DNA from: Pseudonocardia terrae
GTDB taxonomy: Bacteria; Actinomycetota; Actinomycetes; Mycobacteriales; Pseudonocardiaceae
Length of the DNA stretch: 64,000 bases
Reading direction: 5' to 3'
NCBI RefSeq assembly: GCF_021343995.1
Contig: NZ_JAJTTE010000025.1
Coordinates: 38,458 to 102,457 of the forward strand
Shown here: piece after piece, positions 1 to 8,444 of the stretch
How positions within the stretch are numbered: the stretch's first letter is position 1
How the letters are laid out: the number at the start of each line of letters is the position of its first letter
The notes under the pieces: model-generated
Databases searched by the model: none
What the model was told of the DNA's origin: nothing
Seen by the model: only the letters and a program-made list of their open reading frames with translations
Translations under genes and position numbers: made by a program

Positions 1-1
1 G

Positions 2-463
2 TACGTCAACGAGGGCGAGGGCGACCTCCTCGTGGCCGGCGACGTCGTGCTCGCCGGAACCGGGTTCCGCACCGAGCCCCGGGCGCACGCCGAGGCCGCC
101 CGGGTGCTCCGCCGGCCGACGATCGGCCTGGAGCTCGTGGACCCGCGCTACTACCACCTCGACACCGCGGTCGCCGTGCTGTCCGGGCACGACATCGCGT
201 ACCTGCCCGAGGCCTTCACGCCCCGCTCCCGCGGGGTGCTGGCCGGCCGCTACCCCGACGCGGTGCTCGCCTCACCGGCCGACGCGGCGGTCCTCGGCCT
301 CAACGCCGTGTCGGACGGCCGGCACGTCGTCCTCCCCGCCGCCGCGGCCGGCCTGGCCGCGGCCCTGCGCGACCGCGGGTACGAGCCCGTCGGCGTCGAC
401 CTGTCCGAGCTGCTCAAGGGCGGCGGCGGACCCAAGTGCTGCACGTTGGAGGTGCGGGCATGA
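2..463 (+). CDS. Dimethylarginine dimethylaminohydrolase / arginine deiminase-superfamily hydrolase, 3' part
   Basis: The 5' end lies outside the window; 153 residues are visible, reading in frame from base 2. The fragment resembles dimethylargininase-type members of the guanidino-modifying superfamily, which hydrolyse methylated arginine or arginine to citrulline. The acidic NEGEGD motif is at the start of the visible part. The catalytic histidine is in YYHLDTA, and the nucleophilic cysteine is in the C-terminal GGGGPKCCTLEV segment, the usual place for this family. The stop codon overlaps the start of rocD as ATGA, so the two genes are translationally coupled and probably act together in arginine/ornithine breakdown. 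Whether the substrate is methylarginine or arginine cannot be decided without the missing N-terminus. Confidence 0.85.
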   Translation, partial: YVNEGEGDLLVAGDVVLAGTGFRTEPRAHAEAARVLRRPTIGLELVDPRYYHLDTAVAVLSGHDIAYLPEAFTPRSRGVLAGRYPDAVLASPADAAVLGLNAVSDGRHVVLPAAAAGLAAALRDRGYEPVGVDLSELLKGGGGPKCCTLEVRA

Positions 464-1728
464 CTCTCTTGCCGGAGGCGAAGCTTGCGGAGCCGACCAT
501 CTCGCACGAGCCCACGGTCGGGCACGAGACCGCGACCGCGCATCACGAGCGCATGCTCGCCGAGCACTCCGCCCACAACTACGCGCCGCTGCCGGTGGTG
601 CTCTCCACGGGGGAGGGCGCCTGGGTCACGGACGTCGAGGGCCGCCGCTACCTCGACTTCCTCGCCGGTTACTCCGCCCTGAACTTCGGCCACGGCAACC
701 CGGTCCTGCGGGCCGCCGCGCACGCCCAGCTCGACCGGATGACGCTGACCAGCCGGGCGTTCGGCAACGACCAGCTGGGCCCGTTCTGCACCGAGCTCGC
801 CGCCCTGCTCGGCAAGGACATGGTCCTGCCGATGAACACCGGCGCCGAGGCCGTCGAGTCCGGGCTGAAGGTCGCCCGGAAGTGGGGCTACGAGGTGAAG
901 GGCGTGCCCGCCGACCGGGCCCGGGTGGTCGTCGCGGCCGGGGCCTTCCACGGCCGGACGATCTCGATCGTGTCCTTCTCCACCGACCCGGAGGCCCGTG
1001 GCGGGTTCGGCCCCTTCACGCCCGGGTTCGACGTGGTCCCGTACGGCGACCCCGAGGCCCTGCGCGCCGCGATCACCCCGGAGACCGTCGCCGTGCTGCT
1101 CGAGCCGGTGCAGGGCGAGGCCGGTGTGATCGTCCCGCCCGAGGGCTACCTGCGCGCGGTGCGGGAGATCTGCACCGACACCGGGGTGCTCTGGATCTCC
1201 GACGAGGTGCAGTCCGGGCTGGGCCGGACCGGGTACGTGCTCGCGACCCGCGGCCACGGCGGCGTGCAGGCGGACGTCTACCTGCTCGGCAAGGCCCTCG
1301 GCGGCGGTGTGGTGCCGGTGTCGGCCGTGGTGGCGGACGCCGACGTCCTCGGGGTCCTCAGACCCGGGCAGCACGGCTCGACCTTCGGCGGGAACCCGCT
1401 GGCCTGCGCGGTCGGCCGGGCGGTGATCCGGATCCTGCGCGACGACGTCGTGCTCGCCCACACCCGCGCGCTCGGCGAGGTCCTGCTGGCCCGGCTGCGC
1501 GCGATGCCGGGCCTGACGGCCGTGCGCGGGGTGGGGCTGTGGGCGGGGATCGACGTCGACCCGGCGCTCGGCACCGGGCGCGAGCTGGGCGAGCGGCTCG
1601 CGCGGGCCGGGGTGCTCACCAAGGACACCCACGGCCCGACGCTGCGCCTCTCGCCGCCGCTCGTCGTCGAGGAGCAGGACCTGCACCTGGCCCTCGACAC
1701 CCTGCAGGCGGTCCTCAGCCGAGCGTGA
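460..1728 (+). CDS. rocD: Ornithine aminotransferase (ornithine--oxo-acid transaminase)
   Basis: Class III PLP aminotransferase of 422 residues. It transfers the delta-amino group of ornithine to 2-oxoglutarate, giving glutamate semialdehyde for the proline/glutamate route. The PLP lysine is K278 in YLLGKALGGG, preceded by the ISDEVQSGLGRTG segment that carries the cofactor-binding aspartate. Length matches bacterial RocD. I chose the ATG at 460 rather than an upstream in-frame GTG at 436, because GGAGG at 448-452 is well spaced and the ATGA overlap with the preceding hydrolase is typical of this genome. The pairing suggests an arginine or methylarginine catabolic unit. Its 3' end overlaps the convergent DNRLRE gene by 14 bases. 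Confidence 0.93.
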   Translation: MTLLPEAKLAEPTISHEPTVGHETATAHHERMLAEHSAHNYAPLPVVLSTGEGAWVTDVEGRRYLDFLAGYSALNFGHGNPVLRAAAHAQLDRMTLTSRAFGNDQLGPFCTELAALLGKDMVLPMNTGAEAVESGLKVARKWGYEVKGVPADRARVVVAAGAFHGRTISIVSFSTDPEARGGFGPFTPGFDVVPYGDPEALRAAITPETVAVLLEPVQGEAGVIVPPEGYLRAVREICTDTGVLWISDEVQSGLGRTGYVLATRGHGGVQADVYLLGKALGGGVVPVSAVVADADVLGVLRPGQHGSTFGGNPLACAVGRAVIRILRDDVVLAHTRALGEVLLARLRAMPGLTAVRGVGLWAGIDVDPALGTGRELGERLARAGVLTKDTHGPTLRLSPPLVVEEQDLHLALDTLQAVLSRA

Positions 1729-2911
1729 CGGTGAGGTGCGGGACGGTCGCCGTCTCCGCCGAGGCGAACCGCTTCCACGACAGCGGGTCGGCCTCGTCGG
1801 CCGCCTTGAGCATCACCGTGCCGCTGGTGGCACCGGCGGCCGCCCACTCCTTCACCAGGCCGGTCACGTCGACGCTGCTCCAGCCCGCCGCGCACGTCGC
1901 GGCGTTGCCCCGGGTGTCGGTGCTGGTCGCACGCAGGCGGTCGCCCTGCGGCTGGTTCGCCCACCGCAGCTTCGGCCCGACCACGGCGCCGGCCGGGAGC
2001 GTCCACACCTCCCAGGCGCGCGGCCGGCAGGACGCGGACCAGGTCTGGTAGAGGTCGAGCGTCGCGGACCGGACGGTCGCCGACCTCGTCCCGGTGAGGT
2101 CGAACGTGAGGTAGCTGCGGGCGGCCTCCTTGCCGTCGTAGCTGCCGAGCCGCAGATCCGGGTCGCCGGAGGCGTCGGTGTTCCTGACCGTCGTCTGGGT
2201 CGTCGTGTCGAAGGGAACCGGCGCGGCGTCGGTGACCGGTGCCGCGGCGACCACCCGGCTGACGGCGGACTCGGCCTCGGTCAGGGAACGGCCGGCGTCG
2301 GGCACCGCCTCCGCGTTCCCGGTGAGCTTCAGGTCCGGGGCGGGGCCGGTCGGCGTGCCGTCCTTGCGCACCGAGGCGACGAAGCCGGCCCGGGTCGCCT
2401 CGACCTCGAGGTCGTAGCCGGGGCGGACCTGCCGGTAGGTGGCCTTCGGCCCGTCGAGTTGCGGGGCGGGCAGCGGGGTCGGCCACACCACGGCGGCCGA
2501 CCCGCCCTCCGCGTACCGCACCGACGGCCCGGTCGGGGTCAGCGTGAGGTCGTGGGGTGCCGCGGCGGGCCGCACGACGCCGTCGGGCCCGGCCTGCAGG
2601 GTGAGGTCGACCGGCAGCCACTCGGCGCCGCGCTGCACCCGCACCGGGCCGGAGTAGAGGGTGACCGTCCGCGCGCCGTCGGGCCGCACGGTGGACTCGG
2701 AGGTGGCGCTGGTGGTGCTCCCGCCCTCGGCGGACGCGGCGGCGGGACCGGCGGCGGGACCGGCGGTGGGACCGGCGGTGGGACCGGCAGTGGGACCGGC
2801 AGTGGGCACGGTGGCCGCAGCGGCGGGCGCGGCGGTGAGGACGGCGGCCGTGCCGAGGGACAGTGCGAGGGAGAGCAGGGTGGCGGTGCGGGACATCGCG
2901 CGACGTTCCAT
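1715..2911 (-). CDS. Secreted DNRLRE-domain protein
   Basis: A 398-residue exported protein. The N-terminus has basic residues, then a hydrophobic run and an AAPAAAA-type signal peptidase site at about residue 30. A low-complexity linker rich in PTAG repeats follows. The middle part (about 75-215) resembles the beta-rich region that precedes DNRLRE domains in actinobacterial wall or secreted proteins. The C-terminal third (about 225-398) carries DNRLRE-like features: a YLTFDLTG strand, LRWANQPQGD and VDVTGLVKEWAA. Such domains are non-catalytic carbohydrate- or surface-binding modules. No enzyme domain is attached, so a binding or structural role outside the cell is inferred. A second in-frame ATG at 2896 is an equally possible start. 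Confidence 0.72.
   Translation of the reverse strand: MERRAMSRTATLLSLALSLGTAAVLTAAPAAAATVPTAGPTAGPTAGPTAGPAAGPAAASAEGGSTTSATSESTVRPDGARTVTLYSGPVRVQRGAEWLPVDLTLQAGPDGVVRPAAAPHDLTLTPTGPSVRYAEGGSAAVVWPTPLPAPQLDGPKATYRQVRPGYDLEVEATRAGFVASVRKDGTPTGPAPDLKLTGNAEAVPDAGRSLTEAESAVSRVVAAAPVTDAAPVPFDTTTQTTVRNTDASGDPDLRLGSYDGKEAARSYLTFDLTGTRSATVRSATLDLYQTWSASCRPRAWEVWTLPAGAVVGPKLRWANQPQGDRLRATSTDTRGNAATCAAGWSSVDVTGLVKEWAAAGATSGTVMLKAADEADPLSWKRFASAETATVPHLTVTLG
2744..2803. repeat. Five tandem 12-base units within the DNRLRE gene
   Basis: Five consecutive copies of GGGACCGGCGGY or GGGACCGGCAGT encode the PTAG/PAAG repeats just after the predicted signal peptide. The period is a multiple of three, so changes in copy number would keep the frame and only alter linker length. 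Confidence 0.9.
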
Positions 2912-3031
2912 GATCGGTACAGGTACGACCCCGGCTGCACCGCGGCAAGGAACGCGACCGCAGCGGGGGACCGGATCACCCGTTCGTGACCGCTCGTCGT
3001 GCTCCGTCTGCCGTCCGTCCCGCGGGGCCGT

Positions 3032-3727
3032 TCACTGGCCGCTGGCGAACGGCCGCTCGTCCTCCCGGGCGTCGCGGAGCAGCTCCGGCTTGAGTGTCCC
3101 GAATAGCACGGTGAGTAACAGCTCGGCCGTCTGCTCGGGCGGCTCGTCGGGCCGGTTGACCGCCCGGATGAGCAGGGTGTTGACGATCAGCCCGCTGATC
3201 TCCACGGCCGACGGGTAGGGCCGCAGCACCCCGGATGCCTGTCCGTCCTCGAGGAGTCCGAGGATGGCGTCCGGCACCGGCGCGAGGGTGCGCGGGTCCC
3301 CCAGGTCGGCCCGGTCGGGCGGCCCGCCGACGCGGGTGGCGAGGTAATCCTGGAGCCCGTACCAGAACGCCGCCGTCAGCCCGCGGTGGCGCCAGCTCGT
3401 CCTGGTCAGAGCGTTGATCTGGTCGCGCAGTGCGTCGAGCACCGGCCGTCCGGCCCTGCGGTCCTGCTCCGCCTGCTGGACGAGTGAATCGACCAGTGGA
3501 GCGTAGACGTGACCGATGAGGGCGTGTTTGCTCGGGAAGTGGTTGTAGGCGGTCGCCGGGCTCACGCCCGCGGTGGCCGCGACGTCCTCCATACGCGTGC
3601 GGTTCCAGCCGCGGGCGCCGAAGTTGGCGTCGGCGGCGTCCAACAGGGCGCGGCGGGTGCGGTCGCGCTTGGTTCGCGCGGCCCGCGCCCGGGCATCGCT
3701 CGAACGGCCGCTTCCGCCGGTGGTCAC
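3032..3727 (-). CDS. TetR/AcrR-family transcriptional regulator
   Basis: 231 residues. A basic N-terminal tail (about 1-22) leads into a TetR helix-turn-helix at about 23-70, with LLDAADANFGARGWNRTRMEDVAATAGVS followed by the recognition-helix signature TAYNHFPSK. The remaining all-helical C-terminal half would bind ligand and dimerise; no ligand can be inferred. The start is GTG at 3727. A TACCGT hexamer on the minus strand (3736-3741) lies 8 bases upstream with no Shine-Dalgarno, so the transcript may be leaderless. The gene diverges from the sigma-factor gene. TetR proteins often regulate neighbours, but no target is evident beyond its own promoter region. Confidence 0.88.
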   Translation of the reverse strand: MTTGGSGRSSDARARAARTKRDRTRRALLDAADANFGARGWNRTRMEDVAATAGVSPATAYNHFPSKHALIGHVYAPLVDSLVQQAEQDRRAGRPVLDALRDQINALTRTSWRHRGLTAAFWYGLQDYLATRVGGPPDRADLGDPRTLAPVPDAILGLLEDGQASGVLRPYPSAVEISGLIVNTLLIRAVNRPDEPPEQTAELLLTVLFGTLKPELLRDAREDERPFASGQ

Positions 3728-4060
3728 ATTGACGGACGGTAGCCGAAACGCGCCGAGTTGGGCTTGACTCTATTTCGAGGATCACCCAAGATGGTGACCA
3801 CGTACTTGAATCTCGAACGGTCTCGTCGGGCAGGGCACGGCCCCGCGATCACCGGCCGGGAGGACGGTACGGGCACCGGCCCGTCGGGGGCCGCCATCGG
3901 CGGCCGGGCGGGTGCCGCACGGTCGCTCCGTCCGGAGCAAACGCGGCCAGGGTCCGACGGGCACATCGGGCCCCGGTCGCTCACTACCGCGCACGGCGCG
4001 GAGGGGCGCCGTCCGGCCCAGGGTCGGGCACGCCCCCTGCGTCGCAGGGGAGGGGAACCC
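3728..4060. promoter_or_regulatory. Divergent intergenic region upstream of the sigma-factor gene
   Basis: About 330 bases with no convincing gene; the in-frame extension upstream of 4061 has no start support. A promoter candidate for the sigma gene is TTGACT (3764-3769), a 17-base spacer and CAAGAT (3787-3792). An imperfect dyad, TTCGAGGAT near 3775 and AATCTCGAA near 3811, could be an operator, possibly for the TetR regulator. The 3' end carries the hairpin described separately. Confidence 0.35.
4034..4050 (+). promoter_or_regulatory. Hairpin overlapping the ribosome binding site of the leader ORF
   Basis: CCCCTGC, a GTC loop and GCAGGGG form a perfect 7-base stem. Its 3' arm runs directly into the purine-rich AGGGGAGGGGAA (4046-4057) that serves as Shine-Dalgarno for the ATG at 4061. 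Folding could therefore hide part of the ribosome site. Confidence 0.4.
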
Positions 4061-4102
4061 ATGCACGCCTTCGTCCGCCCTGCCACGGGAACGGTCCGAT
4101 GA
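4061..4102 (+). CDS. 13-residue leader ORF upstream of the sigma-factor gene
   Basis: Encodes MHAFVRPATGTVR. It has the best Shine-Dalgarno of the region, ending 3-4 bases before its ATG, and its TGA overlaps the ATG of the sigma gene as ATGA. The sigma gene itself has only a weak GGGA element, so translation of the leader may feed ribosomes into it. No family is recognisable; it is supported by signals only. Confidence 0.35.
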   Translation: MHAFVRPATGTVR

Positions 4103-4905
4103 CCGCCGCGGCAGCCTTCGAGCCCCCTGATCCGTTCGGCGCCGCGTTCGCCGAGCCGGAGGGGCTCACCGTCGACCCCGGCGCGGATCCCGGCACCGCG
4201 TCCGCCGGGGGGCCGCAGCTCAGCGTCGTCCCCGGGGTCAAGGGCCGGCGGGCCCGCTCGGTCCCGGCGCCGTCGGTCCTGGAGCAGTACGTCGCCGCCG
4301 CCGTCGAGGGCGACCAGCGGGCCCGTGAGCGGCTCCTCGAGGAGATCCGCCCGCTGGTGCTGCGGTACTGCCGGGCGCGGCTCGGCCGCCAGGAGACGGT
4401 CATCGGCTCGGCCGAGGACGTGGCGCAGGACGTCTGCGTCGCCGTGCTCGCCGCGCTGCCCGGCTACACCGTGAAGGGCCTGTCGTTCCGCGCCTTCGTG
4501 TACGGCATCGCCGCGCACAAGGTGACCGACACCTTCCGGGCCATCGGCCGCAACCGCTCCGAGCCGGTCGCCGACGTGCCGGACACCGGCGTGGTGCTCG
4601 ACGGTCCGGAGCACCTGGCGCTGACCGCCGAGCTGAACCAGCGCCTCGGCGGGCTGCTGGGCGTGCTCACCGAGCGGCAGCGCGAGGTCCTCGTCCTCCG
4701 CGTGGTCGTCGGGCTGAGCGCCGAGGAGACCGCGCAGACCGTCGGCTCCACCCCCGGCGCCGTGCGTGTCACCCAGCACCGCGCGCTCGCGCGGCTCCGT
4801 CAGCTCGTCACCGGCGGCCTGCCCCGTGAGGTCGCCGAGGCCGTGGTCGACGCGATGGTCTCCGCCACCGACACCGACGAGGGTACGGCCGACACCACCG
4901 GCTGA
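4099..4905 (+). CDS. RNA polymerase sigma factor, SigD/ShbA type
   Basis: 268 residues. An unstructured N-terminus (about 1-65) is followed by sigma region 2 (about 68-140, with LRYCRARLG, EDVAQDVCVAVL and FRAFVYGIAAHKVTD). Region 4 is at about 180-240 (LTERQREVLVLRVVVGLSAEETAQTVGSTPGAVRVTQHRALARLR, the last part being the -35-recognising helix-turn-helix). The overall pattern matches the conserved actinobacterial group called SigD in mycobacteria and ShbA in streptomycetes. In Streptomyces ShbA drives transcription of the principal sigma factor hrdB; a similar role here is inference. The start at 4099 is set by the ATGA overlap with the leader ORF. Confidence 0.85.
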   Translation: MTAAAAFEPPDPFGAAFAEPEGLTVDPGADPGTASAGGPQLSVVPGVKGRRARSVPAPSVLEQYVAAAVEGDQRARERLLEEIRPLVLRYCRARLGRQETVIGSAEDVAQDVCVAVLAALPGYTVKGLSFRAFVYGIAAHKVTDTFRAIGRNRSEPVADVPDTGVVLDGPEHLALTAELNQRLGGLLGVLTERQREVLVLRVVVGLSAEETAQTVGSTPGAVRVTQHRALARLRQLVTGGLPREVAEAVVDAMVSATDTDEGTADTTG

Positions 4906-5008
4906 TCCGGGCGTGATCCGGACGTGGGGACCGGCGGCCGGGGGAGTAGCCTGACCGCCGATCTCCACGCTCGTGGCGGTCGGAAGTCCAAGATCGCTGG
5001 AGGGGTCC

Positions 5009-5410
5009 GTGTCGGCTGGTCAGATCGCCGCGCTCATCGCGGCGATCGCGTTCGTGGTGCTCGTCGTGCTGCTCGCGATCCCGCTGTTGAAGCTCGGCCG
5101 CACGCTCGACGAGGCGACCGTCGCGATCCGCAAGGCCCACGAGGGCAGCGCCCCCCTGCTGGTCGACGCGCACACCACGCTGAACAGCGTCAACACCCAG
5201 CTCGAGCGGGTCGACGGGATCACCTCGAACGCCCGGACCGTCACCAGCAACGTCTCGGTGCTGACCTCGCTGTTCACCGCGACCCTCGGCGGACCGCTCG
5301 TGCGCGCCGCCGCCTTCTCCTACGGCCTGAACAAGGCGATCCAGGCCCGGCGCGCCGGCAAGGACGCGGGGGCGCACTCCCGTGGTCGCCGCCGGGGGAG
5401 GAAGAAGTGA
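5009..5410 (+). CDS. DUF948-family membrane-anchored protein
   Basis: 133 residues. One N-terminal membrane helix (about 5-28, IAALIAAIAFVVLVVLLAIPLL) is followed by a long amphipathic helical region with heptad-like spacing and a lysine/arginine-rich tail (RGRRRGRKK). This is the DUF948 architecture; these proteins commonly sit just upstream of alaS in actinobacteria, and their function is unknown. GTG 5009 is chosen because GGAGGGG lies at the right distance and upstream in-frame codons have no signal. The gene overlaps the next by four bases (GTGA), indicating an operon. Confidence 0.8.
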   Translation: MSAGQIAALIAAIAFVVLVVLLAIPLLKLGRTLDEATVAIRKAHEGSAPLLVDAHTTLNSVNTQLERVDGITSNARTVTSNVSVLTSLFTATLGGPLVRAAAFSYGLNKAIQARRAGKDAGAHSRGRRRGRKK

Positions 5411-5715
5411 AGCGGCTGTTCTGGATCGGCGTCGGTGCGGCCGCGGGCGCCTACGTCACCCGCCGGCTCACCGAGACCAAGCAGCGACTCACCCCGCAGG
5501 GCATCGGTGCCGACCTGGCCGACGGGCTGCGCGAGCTCGGGGCGGGGCTCGGGGCCTTCGGCGCGGAGGTGCGCGCCGGCATGGCCACCCGCGAGCAGGA
5601 GCTCACCGACCTCGTCGAACGACGGACGGGCGGGCACGTGCCGTCCTACAGTGAGGCCGTGGCCGAGGACGAGCCGGCCCGCCCTCGGGGGCGAGCGCGC
5701 GGGGCAGGGGCCTGA
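5407..5715 (+). CDS. DUF6167-like small membrane-associated protein
   Basis: 102 residues starting MKRLFWIGVGAAAGAYVTRR, a short hydrophobic N-terminal helix, followed by a charged helical region and a disordered, proline/arginine-rich tail. The size, start motif and position between a DUF948 gene and alaS match the small family usually called DUF6167. Its GTG start overlaps the stop of the DUF948 gene, so the two are co-translated. No enzymatic motif is visible; a membrane or envelope role with the DUF948 protein is inference from pairing. Confidence 0.65.
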   Translation: MKRLFWIGVGAAAGAYVTRRLTETKQRLTPQGIGADLADGLRELGAGLGAFGAEVRAGMATREQELTDLVERRTGGHVPSYSEAVAEDEPARPRGRARGAGA

Positions 5716-5771
5716 GCGGTCCCTGCCGCACCGAGCCGTCGTCCCACCGTTTCCCCTCGAGAGAGACACCC

Positions 5772-8444
5772 GTGCAGACCCACGAGATCGTCCGTCGTTT
5801 CACCGAGCACTTCGTCAAGGCCGGGCACACGTCCGTACCCAGCGCGTCGCTGATCCTCGACGACCCCAACCTGTTGTTCGTCAACGCCGGGATGGTGCAG
5901 TTCAAGCCGTACTTCCTCGGTGACGTGCCGGCGCCGTACCCGCGCGCCACGTCGATCCAGAAGTGCGTGCGCACCGGCGACATCGACGAGGTCGGCCGCA
6001 CCACCCGGCACAACACGTTCTTCCAGATGGCCGGGAACTTCAGCTTCGGCGACTACTTCAAGGCCGGGGCGATCGAGCACGCCTGGAACCTGGTCACCGG
6101 CGACCGCGAGTCGGGCGGCTTCGGGTTCGACCCCGACCGCATCTGGGTCACCGTCTACCAGGACGACGACGAGGCCATCGCGCTCTGGAAGAAGATCGCC
6201 GGGCTGCCCGAGGAGCGGATCCAGCGCCGCGGCGGCAAGGACAACTACTGGGACATGGGCGTGCCCGGTCCCGGCGGCCCCTGCTCGGAGATCTACTACG
6301 ACCGCGGCCCGGAGTACGGGCGCGAGGGCGGCCCCGAGGCCGACGAGGACCGGTACCTGGAGATCTGGAACCTGGTCTTCATGCAGGACGAGCGCGGCGA
6401 GCTGAGCCCGAAGCTCGGCCACCCGCCGGTCGGCACGCTGCCCAGCAAGAACATCGACACCGGCATGGGCGTCGAGCGCGTCGCCTACCTGCTGCAGGGC
6501 GTGGCCAACGTCTACGAGACCGACCTGGTCCGGCCGGTGATCGCGCAGGCGGAGGCCCTGTCCGGCCGCCGGTACGGCGCGGGTGGGCGGGACGGCGACG
6601 CCGACGACACCCGCTTCCGGGTCATCGCCGACCACGCCCGGTCCGGCGTCATGATCATCGGCGACGGCGTCACGCCGTCCAACGAGGGCCGCGGCTACGT
6701 GCTGCGCCGGCTGCTGCGCCGGATCGTCCGCTCCGCGCGGTTGCTCGGCGTGACCCAGCCGGTGCTGCGGGCGTTCGCCGAGGTGGTGCGGGACGAGATG
6801 TCGCCGACCTACCCCGAGCTGACCACGGACTTCGAGCGGATCTCGGCCGTCGTCGAGGCGGAGGAGGAGGCCTTCCTCTCCACGCTCACCGCCGGGTCGC
6901 GGATCTTCGACACCGCCGTGGCGGAGACGAAGAAGGCGGGCGGGCTGGTGCTGCCCGGCGACCGCGCCTTCCAGCTGCACGACACCTACGGCTTCCCGAT
7001 CGACCTGACCCTGGAGATGGCCGCCGAGCAGGGCCTCGAGGTCGACCAGGACCGGTTCACCGCGCTCATGCAGGAGCAGCGCAGCCGGGCCAAGGCCGAC
7101 GCCGCCTCCCGCAAGGTCGGGCACGGCGACGCGTCGGTCTACCGCGCGGTGCTGGACAACCACGGCATCACCGAGTTCCTCGGCTACTCCGACCTGGCCG
7201 CCGAGGGCACGATCGTCGGCCTGCTGGTCGACGGGCAGCCGGTCCCCGCCGCGCCCGAGGGCTCGTCGGTCGAGGCCGTCCTGAACCGCACGCCGTTCTA
7301 CGCCGAGGCCGGTGGCCAGCAGGCGGACACCGGCGAGCTGCGGTCCGGCTCGTTCACGATCCGGGTCGACGACGTCCAGTCGCCGGTCGCGGGCCTGCGG
7401 GTGCACCGCGGCGTCGTCACGAACGGCACGGCCACCGTCGACTCCCCGGTCGTCGCCGAGATCGACGTCGCGCGCCGGGCCGCGATCTCCCGCGCCCACA
7501 CCGGCACCCACCTGGTGCACGCGGGCGTCCGCGGCGCGCTGGGCACCTCGGCCGCGCAGGCCGGCTCGCTCAACGCCCCCGGGCGGCTGCGGTTCGACTT
7601 CACCTCGCCGTCGGGCGCCGTCACGCCGACCCAGCTCGCCGAGGTCGAGGGCGAGATCAACGCGGTGCTGCAGCAGAACCGCGAGGTCGAGGCCTACGAG
7701 ACCTCGATGGACGAGGCCAAGCGCCTCGGCGCGATGATGCTGTTCGGCGAGAAGTACGGCGACCGCGTCCGCGTGGTCGACATGGGCGACTACTCCCGCG
7801 AGCTCTGCGGTGGAACGCACGTCGGCCGGACCGGCGAGATCGGCCTGATCAAGGTGCTGTCCGAGGGCTCGATCGGCTCCGGGGTGCGGCGCGTCGAGGC
7901 CCTCGTCGGGCTCGACGCGTTCGACCACATGTCCAAGGAGCACCTGCTCGTCTCGCAGCTGGCCGAGCAGCTCAAGGCCAAGCCGGAGGACCTGCCGGAG
8001 CGGATCAACGGGCTGGTCGAACGGCTGCGCGACGCCGAGCGGGACCTGGAGAAGCACCGCGCCGAGGCCGTGCTCGCCTCGGCCGGCACGCTCGCGGAGC
8101 AGGCCGAGGACCTCGGCGGCGTGTCCGTCGTGGCGGTCGAGGCCCCGGCCGGGCTGGCCGGCAACGACCTGCGCAACCTGGCCTCGGACGTCCGCGGCCG
8201 GCTCGGGGCGAAGCCGGGTGTCGTGGCGCTGTTCTCGACCGACGGCGGGAAGGTCGCGTTCGTCGTGGCCACCACCGCCGCGGCCCGGGACAAGGGGCTG
8301 GCCGCCGGCACGCTGATCCCGGCCTTCGCGCCGGCCGTCGGCGGGCGGGGCGGCGGCAAGCCGGACCTCGCCCAGGGCGGCGGCACGGACCCGTCGGGCG
8401 TCGGCGCGGCCATCCAGAAGCTCCGCGAGGCGGTCCGGGGTTGA
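5772..8444 (+). CDS. alaS: Alanyl-tRNA synthetase
   Basis: 890 residues, the usual length. It charges tRNA-Ala in the cytoplasm. The class II catalytic core occupies the N-terminal half (it begins with HEIVRRFTEHFVKAGH and contains NLLFVNAGMVQFKPYFLG). The editing domain holds the zinc ligands H576 and H580 (HTGTH) and C679 and H683 (CGGTH), so mischarged seryl- and glycyl-tRNA can be hydrolysed. The C-terminal DHHA1/C-Ala domain ends in the glycine-rich GGRGGGKPDLAQGGG motif. GTG 5772 is preceded by GAGAGA. The stop codon overlaps the TTG start of ruvX. Confidence 0.98.
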   Translation: MQTHEIVRRFTEHFVKAGHTSVPSASLILDDPNLLFVNAGMVQFKPYFLGDVPAPYPRATSIQKCVRTGDIDEVGRTTRHNTFFQMAGNFSFGDYFKAGAIEHAWNLVTGDRESGGFGFDPDRIWVTVYQDDDEAIALWKKIAGLPEERIQRRGGKDNYWDMGVPGPGGPCSEIYYDRGPEYGREGGPEADEDRYLEIWNLVFMQDERGELSPKLGHPPVGTLPSKNIDTGMGVERVAYLLQGVANVYETDLVRPVIAQAEALSGRRYGAGGRDGDADDTRFRVIADHARSGVMIIGDGVTPSNEGRGYVLRRLLRRIVRSARLLGVTQPVLRAFAEVVRDEMSPTYPELTTDFERISAVVEAEEEAFLSTLTAGSRIFDTAVAETKKAGGLVLPGDRAFQLHDTYGFPIDLTLEMAAEQGLEVDQDRFTALMQEQRSRAKADAASRKVGHGDASVYRAVLDNHGITEFLGYSDLAAEGTIVGLLVDGQPVPAAPEGSSVEAVLNRTPFYAEAGGQQADTGELRSGSFTIRVDDVQSPVAGLRVHRGVVTNGTATVDSPVVAEIDVARRAAISRAHTGTHLVHAGVRGALGTSAAQAGSLNAPGRLRFDFTSPSGAVTPTQLAEVEGEINAVLQQNREVEAYETSMDEAKRLGAMMLFGEKYGDRVRVVDMGDYSRELCGGTHVGRTGEIGLIKVLSEGSIGSGVRRVEALVGLDAFDHMSKEHLLVSQLAEQLKAKPEDLPERINGLVERLRDAERDLEKHRAEAVLASAGTLAEQAEDLGGVSVVAVEAPAGLAGNDLRNLASDVRGRLGAKPGVVALFSTDGGKVAFVVATTAAARDKGLAAGTLIPAFAPAVGGRGGGKPDLAQGGGTDPSGVGAAIQKLREAVRG

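Noticed and set aside
3758..4060. Upstream extension of the sigma leader ORF to a 114-residue protein
   Set aside because: Only the last 13 codons have a ribosome site. The upstream part overlaps the likely promoter and dyads and shows no coding character.
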